A stretch of 64,000 nucleotides of DNA. It comes from Castor canadensis (taxonomy: Eukaryota; Chordata; Mammalia; Rodentia; Castoridae). The stretch lies in NCBI RefSeq assembly GCF_047511655.1, contig NC_133392.1, positions 162,988,542-163,052,541 on the forward strand. Reading direction: 5' to 3'. The position numbers and the translations under genes were made by a program. Positions 11,565 to 21,700 of this stretch are shown here, in pieces. The number at the start of each line of letters is the position of its first letter. The first letter of the stretch is position 1. The notes under the pieces are model-generated. The model was given only the letters and a program-made list of their open reading frames with translations, had not been told where the DNA came from and did not search any database.

Positions 11565-12716
11565 GAGCTCGACCACCCGACCCGCCGCCGACCGCGGAAC
11601 GCAGGACACGGACCGCTGGAGGGCTGCTTGGCGGCGGCGGCCCCTCCGCGCGTCCGCGCTCGCCGCCGCAGCCGCTGTTTCTCGGCGCCGCCCGATCCTC
11701 CTCCCGCGAGGTTCCGGGATTCCGCTTAGATGCTGTCGGCTCTGCGTCGCAACACCCGGCCAGCCCGCCTCCTTCTACAGGGGTCCCCCGGGACCCGCCC
11801 CCCCTCCTCCTAGGAGGAAGGGATCCCCCGCGCTCCTCCCTCCTAGTCCAGAAAGCCCCCCAAGTCCTCCTCCTTTTCCAGTGATCCCCCTACCCACGGA
11901 CTCGCTCGCCTTCTCCTCCTGTTAACTCCTGGGCCTCGCGTGCCATTACTGAGCCGGGTTCGAACTTCGGAACCCCAGAGGCCACCTGCCTGGTCGGGCT
12001 GCACCGGGCCTCGCGCTGGGTGCTGGCCCTTGGGTCTGGCTGTCCAGGCCGCGGACCCTCATGGGCCTCCCCTCACACACGAAGAAGCAATATCTACTCC
12101 CCGCCCCGCTTCCGCAGACCCCGCGCTCCTGGGTAGATGTGCTTTGGCGCGTTCCCGGCTGCGGTCTAAAGGTGGATGGGGCTGCCAGGTGCTGCAGTAC
12201 ATCCAGCGAGATGGACACTGCATCTTTTCCTGACCTCACAGGCCGGCTGGATCACCAGGCATCGTCGGAGCTGCCTTATGTCCCGTTTCTAGTTCCTGTT
12301 TTTCTCACTAGCGTTTGGGCTTGTTATGTTATTGATTTGTAGTGCTGTTTGCATAGGAGTCCCCACTGTTGCGTGCTTTGGTTATTGCCAGCACAGGTGG
12401 GGCTGTGGGCATGGCTGGCGGGATGTTCCGGCCTTGTATTGCCCAAGCGGAAACCGTTAGTACAGCTTCTTATGGAGAAGGGCACTGAGCCGTAAGCAGC
12501 AGCCTGGCCGCACTAGGCGAATGCGTGCGGAGTCTTGACTCGGCCAGGTGGCTCCAAGGATGCGAACGTGCCCTCCCGCCTAGAGGCCGCCAGTGTCGCG
12601 GTCGGAGAACCCTAGAGTCACCCGCGACGCGCGGCGGGGCGGGACCGGGCGGAGGATGTGAGGCGGCGCACGGCATTATGGGGCCGGAAGTGCCGCGCAC
12701 GCTGTAGCTGAGCGTC
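11565..12716. promoter_or_regulatory. Head-to-head KLHL17/NOC2L promoter interval, GC-rich
   Basis: The two start codons are 1.15 kb apart and face away from each other. Both flanks are CpG-rich: 11440-11760 around KLHL17 exon 1, and 12530-12760 before NOC2L, with GGGGCGGGAC near 12633 (GC-box-like). The middle (12240-12480) is less GC-rich and contains AT-richer stretches such as the one near 12300-12345. There is no TATA box next to either start. The layout suits two linked CpG promoters rather than one shared core. Confidence 0.75.
12684..12692 (+). promoter_or_regulatory. ETS/GABPA-type site in the NOC2L promoter
   Basis: CCGGAAGTG lies 25 bp before the NOC2L start codon, within GC-rich sequence. 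This is the standard ETS/GABP motif of housekeeping promoters and sits where the transcription start is expected. Motif match only. Confidence 0.6.
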
Positions 12717-15700
12717 ATGTCCGAGGTGCACGGCCGTCGGAGGTGAGTCCGGTGTGAGGGCCCTCTGGATCCCCAGCGGGCGCGCGTACTCGGGGCCTCC
12801 TACGCTCCTCAGTGGATGGGGTGGGGCCTAATGGGGTAAGCTGGCAGTGGCCGTGACTTGACATAACCCGCAGGCGCCTGGCGGAACTGACCGTGGATGA
12901 GTTCCTGGCCTCGGGTTTTGATTCCGAGTCCGACTCGGAGCAGGAGGGCGCCCCGGTGATGGCGGCGCGGGAGGCATGCGGACATGGAGCCACCCTGAGC
13001 CAGGGCCGGTCAAGCGGTGGCCCCTCGGCCAGGTGAGCGGCGTTTTCTTGCTTTGGGCCCTGCGTCCCTCTCGGAGTCGGTCTCTAGTCCCATGCTAGCT
13101 GCGCCCGGCCCTCTGCCAGCCTTCTCAGGCGTGAGTTGGCGGGTAGCGCAGATGTCCATTTCTAACCCAGGCTCGGTCTGGGGTAAACCAGTGCAGCGCG
13201 CCGGAGGTTACGCTCAGTGGGTGGAAAGGAACACTGAAGGTATTAGAGGGCGTGTTACCAGCCTTGCTGAAAAAAACGGGCAACGTCTTTTAGGAGGGCG
13301 GTATCTGAATGACGGTCTGAGTGGGAATAGCAAAGACTCCGAAGTGAAGTCTTTGAGGAAGTGCAAAGGCGGCAGAAGGGGTAGGAAAGAAGAAGGAGAT
13401 GAAACCAGAATGGCAAGGAGACCAGATTCTGTAGACTGTTTGAAAAAAGACTTGCCTGTAAAATGAGTTGTCTAGGGTTTTAAGCAGTGAAGTGGTATAA
13501 GGTGGTGTGTGAAAAAGGGTCTCTCTGGTTGTTGTGCTGAGGGGTTGTGGGTGGCAAGAGTGGAAACAAGTTGGAGAGGAGGCATGCATAGATTTGTAGG
13601 TCCTACTGCTAGAGCTTATGATGGGTTCCAACAACAGGGTGAGCATTGTGGGGGCACAGCAAATCAGGGGAGAGCACAGGCTGGGCGTCTGTGTGTTGGG
13701 TTTGAGATGCCTATGTTGAACAGAGCCAGAGTCTGCTGGATATGTGAGTCTGGAAGAGAAAATTACCTTCTGAGAATTCCCGGGTGTGGTCCTTGGTAGC
13801 AGCTGTGGAGGAAGCAGATTAACCGTGTGGCCTCTTTGAGGAGGCTAGCAAGCTGGCCCATGTGGGGAACAAGACAACACCACCACCACCACCCTGTTGG
13901 TTTTCTATTGGACTTATTGACCACCACCTTTTCAGTCGGCATAAAGGTCGTGCCTCTGAGCACAAGGACCAGCTCTCTCGGCTGAAGGACAGGGACCCGG
14001 AGTTCTACAAGTTCCTGCAGGAGAATGACCAGAGCCTGCTGGACTTCAGTGATTCAGACACCTCCGAAGAGGAAGAGGAGCAGTTCCACTCTCTACCAGA
14101 CATGCTGGAGGTGAGGTCTATGCAGACCTGGGCAGCTGGGCACCTGTGGCTTCCACACCCTGCCCTAGCTTGGCCCTTTTGTGTCCAATGCAGGAAGCAA
14201 GTGAGGAGGAAGATGAAGGGGAGGATGGTCATGGAGTCCCCAGAGGATCACAGAGAAAAAAGAATGAGCCTACTCCTGTGACTCTTGCCATGGTGGAAAG
14301 ATGGAAGCAGGCAGCAAGGGTGAGAGGCAGTAAGGGCTGGGCAGCCGAACCCCTACTGGCAGGGTTCTCTGCTGTCGTTTGCCTCATTTGAGGTATCTGA
14401 GGCTGTGCAGGTGGAAGGAGTCCTTCTCTGAGCAGCACACAATAACTACTATCTTCCTGAGTGCTGGGAGGCCCTGCTGTATTCTCTCCTAGTCAGAGAC
14501 CAGGGCTCTGTCTAGTCTACTCCCTTCTCCTTAATCTTTTTCTCAGGCCCCTGCTTTCTGAAGTCAGGCCACCGTGTGGGGGGCATAGTAGCCATGTCTA
14601 TACTTTAGCGTATTTTCTTTTGCTATGATGGAATACCGCAACTGGATAATTTGTAAAGAAAAGATATTTGGCTCCCGTTTCTGGAAACTGAGAAGTCCAA
14701 TAGCATGAGGCTAGTGTCTACTGAGGGCCTCATGGAGAACCTCATAACATGGTGAGACAGAGCAAGCATGCTAATTCGTTCTCTTTTCTTTTTTATTGTG
14801 CTGGGGGTCTAATCAAGGGCTTTGCACATGCTAGGTAAGTGCTCTGTCACTGAGCTCTACCCTTTCATAAAGCTGCTGATGCCATCCTGGGGGTCCTACC
14901 ATCATTCCTTCATCTAACTCTGATTACCTCCCAAAGGGTCCTCCTCCAAATACCAACATACGAAATTGAGATCTTCTGGGGGCATATTTAAACCCAGAAT
15001 ATTTATTGATTGGTGGCAGAGCCAGCATCCTTCTAAGTACCTCACATTGTTTTTTTCAGAGCAAGGAGTGAAAAGGCAGTACTCCGTATACCTTCTGGAG
15101 CTGGCCATTGTCCATGATTCAGGACCCTCAGGAGCCTCTGGGCTCCTGAGACAGACTTCCTGCCCATCCAAGAGGACTGTGGACTCATGCCCAGTTTTGT
15201 TGCTAGCATGTGACTCAGTAAACTGGTCCCCATCCCTGCTCTATGTCTGAGATTGTGGAGGAGGGATTCCTTTCCCTCACAGTGCAGGTTCCTGGGGCCA
15301 GCTGCTCTGTGGCTCACTGCTCCCTCAACAGTCTTGGTCCTTACCATTTCAGCAACACCTCACTCCCAGGCTGTTCCATGAAGTCATGCAGGCGTTCCGA
15401 GCAGCTGTAGCCACCACCCAAGGCGATCAGGAAGGTGCTGAGGTCTGCAGGTTCCAAGTCACAGACAGCGCTGGTGAGCTGGGGTCAGAGGACCCATGTG
15501 AGACTCATTTCTTATGTCTGTTCTGTGAGTGACATCTGTGTCCCTTCTTTGCAGTGTTTAATTCTTTGGTCACCTTCTGTGTCAGAGATCTCTTTGGTTG
15601 CCTTCAGAAACTGCTGTTTGGAAAGGGACCGAAGGACAGCAGCAGGTGAGGGGACAGACATGTTGAAAGCTCTACTCTGCAGGAACCAGCATAGGCCTTG

Positions 15701-18700
15701 GGGCCTAGGCCCAGCAGGACAGAGTCAGGCTCTTTGGGGCCTCTAAGAGGGCAGCGGCATGAGGGGCCCTTGCAGGAGCCACTCAGGCCATTGTGGATAG
15801 CTCTACTCTCTTTCCTACCTGAAAAGAAATTTTTGGGCTGGTGGAGTGGCTCAGGTTGTAGAGAGCCTGCTTAAGCAAGTGTGAGTATGAGGCCCTGAGT
15901 TTAAACTCCAGTACCAAAAAAAAAAAAAAAAAAATTCTCTGCCCAGGATTGCTTGGGAATGTGGAAAGTATGCTTGGTTTTGCTCTTGGAATTTTCCCAG
16001 GTCTGGTATCTTTACTCCCTTTATAGATGTATTAGTCCCATCCATACTTGATCTCTGTGGATATGTGAGTTCCACTAATGCTTCTTAACTTCTGCAGATG
16101 TGAGTTCTGTCCATGCTCCTTGACCTTTGTGGGTATGTGAATACTACATGCTCCTTGACCTGGGTGGTGTCAATCCACTGATTCTCGTTGACCTCTGTGG
16201 ATATGTGAATGCCACCCTTGCTCCTTGACCTCTGTGGGTGTGTGAGTCCTGTCCATGCTTCTTGATCTCTGGATCCTAGACCAACCCATGTTCCTTGAGT
16301 TCTGTGAATGTGAGGGCCATCCATGCTCCTTGACCTCTGTGGCTGGCCTGTCTCCAAGAGGCATGTGTACCTATATGCAGGGGCCTTATTGCTGCTGGGG
16401 TAGACAAGGACATGAAATGTCTTACGTAGCATAGTAACTGGAAGAGTGGGAATCATGCTGGGGCTGGGAGTGCCTACAGCCATGTGCTGTTGAGGTAGTA
16501 AGAACCTGGAGACTCAAATTCAGTAAGGACCTCTTTTAATAGAAGCAGAGAAGAGGGCCCTGCTGTCAGTACCTGGAGCACTCTTCTGGTACCTGGGCTA
16601 GGTTGGTGCATTGGCAGGTCATGCCTGTGTGGAGGCAGCTCTAACTGGTGGGGCATGAAAGCTGATAGGTGGATTGGGTAAAGGCTAAGCTAGGAGATAG
16701 GCAGGCAGCAAGGCAGTAGCTGAGTGGACTGGCAGTGGGTGGTGCCAGGTGCAGGTGGGGTTTGTGAACAGGGTTGTTTCCTGAGCTGCTGCGGGTGCCC
16801 CTTAGCTGGTGCCAGCTTAGGTACCAGGAGGGTTGGCCAATGGGGAGACATTCTGCCCTTTGGTCCTTGGTGTGGTTCAGCAGATTTTGGTGAACACCTA
16901 CTATGTACTGAGTCCTGTGCACACTGAGGAGTAAACTTTGAGAAACCCACAGGGGCTCAACTGCTGTTGCAAGACACCTGGTCGTTGAGTATATTACGGA
17001 TCTGGAGTTTTAGGTGAAATTGAGTGTGTAAATGCACATGGCCTGGCCTTTACAGCACATGCAGGACAAAGATACCAAGTCTGCAGCAATGAGGGGTGCC
17101 AGGTTAGGCCTCAGAGGCCCTGAATGCCTGCTACAGGGTTTGAGGGCTTGATGTGGTGGGGATGGGGTCTTGGGAACCTAGAAAAGGACCATGTCTGAGG
17201 GAGGCACAAGGTGAGAGACCTTGGAAGGATGGGAGTTCAGGACCTTGGAGGGCTGTTGCTCTGCATTCTGGCCTAGCTGGTGGCTTGTGGGAGGTGCTGG
17301 TACTGTTAGGGGTGGGTGTCAGTCTTGGCCATGCTCCAGAGGGTCCTGGCTATAAGGAGCTCTTCAGCTTTTTGTGGAGAGGGTTGGAGCATCTGCCCAT
17401 ATCAAAGGATCATGTACCTTGGTGTTACGGACTCTGTGCCTGGACAGCCTGGTGTCTGAACTGCATGGATGGGGTGGGTGTTGGTCTCTGCAGGATGCTG
17501 CAGCCATCCAGCAGCCCGCTCTGGGGGAAGCTCCGTGTGGACGTCAAGGCATACTTGAGCTCAGTCATACAGGTGCTGTTCTGGTGGGGGCGGAGAATTG
17601 GGCCCTGGCCAAGTCTGGTGGTCCAGTGCTTTTTTGTACCCCAGACTTGAATGAGCTTGGGCTTTACTGTCCCTTCCTGTTTCCCCAGCTGGTGGCCTGT
17701 CTGGCTGAAGCTACAGTGTTGGCAGCTGTCCTGCAGCACATTAGCAGCTTGGTGCCCTACTATCTTACCTTCCCTAAGCAGTGCCGCATGCTCCTCAAGG
17801 TGGGCAGCCCATCCCACTGCATTGGCATGACTTGGGGGTACACATGATTCTCCCATTCGTAGGGTGGAGGTGGCATCTTTACCCACACTCACTCAAGGCT
17901 GGCTCCTCTGTACCCTTCACCCCCCCGCCCCAGGTCCTCATCTCAGGCAGCCTCCACCCTATCTGGGCAGCATAGCTCAGTAATGTAAGAAGAGGCCCCA
18001 TTGAGGCAACCATGTTCTGGCATATTTGACAGTAGCCACAGTGTGATCGGGTGCCTGTTAACAGGCACACGAAAAAGGCAGATTGTCATAGCCCTACTTT
18101 TATGGGGCATAATGAGCTCTGCTCTGTGTTTTGGTGTCTGTTTAACTGATGTTCATATTCGTGGCTTCTCCCTTGATGTGTTTTGGGAAGGGCTGTCTCC
18201 CAGCAGGGGTAGCCTTTGTCTCAGGGAGGTGTCCCAGGATGTAATTGCCTGCCAAGTGACAACCCCCTTCCTCAGAGGATGGTAGTTCTGTGGAGCACGG
18301 GAGAGGAGTCTCTACGGGTCTTGGCCTTCCTGATCCTCATCAAAGTCTGCCGGCATAAGAAGGATACCTTCCTGAGTCCCATCCTGAAGGTAGGATGGGC
18401 CCCGCATCTGTCCATCAGAGTCCGTGTTCAGAATCTTAGCCTGAGGCCTGGCTGCAGCCTTTGTGGTTGGTGCTTCTCACTGGGCCCTGGCACTGCGCTC
18501 TGGGTACCAGGGTCCATGGGTCAGTTTACTCACCAAGAACTTGAAGTGGTGATAGGAGCCTGTGGCCCCCTGGGTTCCACCTGGACTCTGCTCCACAGAG
18601 CTCTCCCTAGGGATGACCTCTCCTCTTGGTGGATGAGGATGTTCTGCATGGAGAATAGGAACAGGTTTGAGGCCACAGTCGGGATAAAACCCTGCTGCTG

Positions 18701-21700
18701 GCTTCAAGCCTGGGATGGCCTACTAACCCTAACCCTCTGAAGGCTCTACCGCCACCTCCCTGTACAGACCCAGCAGGGTATCTCCTCTTACCTCCCTCCT
18801 GGGCCTTTGAAAATGTCCTTGCCTATTCCACAGCTCACCCCTCCCTTATTCACTTTCCCCATAAGACTTCTCTGTGTACCTTAGACTGTACCTGAGGCTG
18901 GTGGGCGCAACTGTGGAGGCTGAGGAGCTAGGGACTGTGGAAGGGAGGGGTCTGCAGCCAAGTGGTCAGGCTTGAGGCAGCGGCTCTAAGGGAAAGGCCT
19001 GGATATTGCCAGTGGCCTGGAACTGGGCAGTGGGTGCTCAGGTGGCTCTGACTTGGTTCTCTCTGGCAGCAAATGTACATCACATACGTGAGGAATTGCA
19101 AGTTCACTTCCCCCACCACCCTGCCCCTCATCAACTTCATGCAGCGGACACTAACTGAGATGCTTGCTCTGGACCCTAGCATCTCCTACCAACATGCCTT
19201 CCTCTATATCCGCCAGCTTGCAATCCACCTGCGCAATGCTATGACCACTGGCAAGAAGGTGTGTGTTCAGTCCTATCAAAGCCCAGGAGCCTATGTCTCT
19301 CTGAAGCCCTTGTCGGGGGAGATGGCCCAACACCTTGGTGTGAGGCCTTGAGTGGGTGACGGGCACAGGGCGACTGTTCTGGTGGGGAGGACTGTTCTGG
19401 CCCTTAGAGGTGGACTCCACTCTGATTAGGAGACGTACCAGTCTGTGTACAACTGGCAGTATGTACACTGCCTCTACCTGTGGTGCCGTGTCTTGAGTGC
19501 TCTTGGCTCCAGGGAAGTCCTGCAGCCCCTGCTGTACCCCCTCTCGCAGGTCATCATCGGCTGCATCAAGTGAGTTCCGGGGCGGGGCTGTATGGAGTTG
19601 TCCTGGAGGGTGGGGACAGTAAGTTTGTCAGGATGTTCTAGGCAGTACCCTTCAGGACCTTTGGGTTTGGGCGTTGGCAATTCCTCAGGAAGAGGTTGGG
19701 AAGATGGACTGAACTCCTGTGAGGTGAGCTGTTTAGCTGCTCACAGTGCAGCACTGCTGTTCTAAGGGCCAGTGGGCTTATGTGCAGTATGAAGGACATT
19801 TGGGTTCAGTGACCTCGGGTTCTTGGCCAAGCATCTGGTACTATGTGTGCCTCTCTGTCCAGAAGGGGGCGTTTCTGTCCTCAGAAGTGTTCACCTGAGC
19901 CATGGAAACTCTGGGCTTTGAAGAGAGGCAGGAGGTCCAAGGGAAGAATCCTCAAAAGCAAGAATTAGGGAAGAAAGGCAGGAATGAGCAGCCCCTACCC
20001 CTAAAATTAACTTAGAAGCTGGATGGTGTCCTCCAGTCCCACAGCTGAGCCAATGAGGCAGGTCCTTAGTCCAGCATCCAGGCATTTTGTTGTGCCCCAT
20101 TGTGTTTGGGAGTGGGAGAACATGATGCTGCCCTGTGGGCACTATGGCTACTCAACTCCTGTAGGTGGGAAGGGGTCAGAGGCAGTAGGTGGCTGGGGTG
20201 GGGGCAACTGACCCAGATCTGCTTTTCCCTAGGCTGGTGCCCACCGCCCGCTTCTATCCACTGCGCATGCACTGTGTGCGTGCCTTGACGCTGCTGGCAG
20301 AGAGCACCAGCACCTTCATCCCTGTGCTGCCCTTCATCCTTGAGGTGGGTGGCTAGGTGCAGCCAGGTAGGGGCTTTGTGAACTTTCTTTGGAACCCACA
20401 TCTCCTCCCCTGTGGCAGCCTCTGTCTTGGCACCTGGCTGAGGTCTTTCTGCCTTTGATCTTCCCAAGTCTTTCCCATGCCTCTGGGACATCTTTTTTTT
20501 TTTGTCCTGGATGGCCCTCATACTGACCCTTGCCTAGGCTTGCTGAAGCTGGCCCTGTAGGGCCTCCCATACCAGGTTCATATCTCTTGAGAAAGCCACA
20601 GGGACTGTGGAGCTCTCTGCCCACAAGGTATCCCTGCTCTTTCTTTGGTTTATGGGAAGAGGGTATTAAGAGCAGCCTCACGTGCCAGTTGATCTCTTCC
20701 CAGCCCTCTGCCCAGGCTAGAGAAGGGGCAGTGTTCCTCCCCACCCCTCATTTATCAATAACTGCTAGGCTCTTCTCCACTTGGAGCCAGGCTCAGCCAC
20801 CAGCACTCTGCCCTGCTGTATAGTGTCTCCTGCCAGGGGCTTCCCTCCTATGAAGGGGGTCAGAGCTCTGGAAGATGAGGAGAGTCTGAAGGAGTCTGTG
20901 GGACCTGGGACATGCTGTGTCTGGCCTTGTGCCCCTGTTCTCTAGGAGTCTTCCTTCCAAAGTCTAAGGTCTGGGGCTGTTCTGACATGCCCTGGGGACA
21001 GATTTTCCAGCAGGTGGACTTCAATAGGCGGCCAGGTCGCATGAGCTCCAGGCCTATCAACTTCTCTGTGATCCTGAAGCTGTCCAGTGCCAACCTACAG
21101 GAGAAGGCATACCGGGTGAGACTGGTCTCCAAGCCTTCTGAAGGCGGCTTGTCGTGGGAGGGGGTATGTGTGCCATGTCAGGAGGTCAGAAGGTGTTGAG
21201 GTGAACATAACAGGTAGACAGGAGGGACAGCCATTCTGTAGCATTCAGGTGCAGACCTTCATGGTCGTCTTGGATTGGGGACCTGGGGTGCCATCCCAGA
21301 TTGTATGAGCCTGAGTGTGGCTTCTGGGGGGGCTGTGAGCACTGCCTTATGGCCTCTGGCCTGGAGATTGAGTGGATCCTCAGGTAGAAGATCCTGAGCA
21401 CTAGGGCCCTATACCCTGATGAGCTTGATCTTGCCCTGCTGCTTCAGGATGGCCTGGTGGAGCAGCTGTATGACCTCATCCTGGAGTACCTGCATAGCCA
21501 AGCCCACAGCATTGCCTTCCCTGAGCTGGTGCTACCCACTGTCTTGCAGGTGTGTGCCTGACATCTGGCTCCCCTACTCTACCCAGATCCTTTGGGGTCT
21601 GCTTTATAGTCATCTTGGATCGTCTTTTAAGGGGCTAAGCTCCCTTTGTACACAGGGGCCAAAGGGAGATGTCCTTGTCTCAGCCACACAGGACCAGTAG

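Noticed and set aside
11341-11925. 194-codon plus-strand frame before NOC2L
   Set aside because: It is antisense to KLHL17 exon 1 and promoter in CpG-rich DNA; no matching family.
16085-16483. 132-codon minus-strand frame with RSRSMD repeats
   Set aside because: It is the translation of the NOC2L intron 6 minisatellite, with no start context or homology.
18722-18738. CTAACCCTAACCCT, telomere-like
   Set aside because: Only two units; too short to be an interstitial telomere array.
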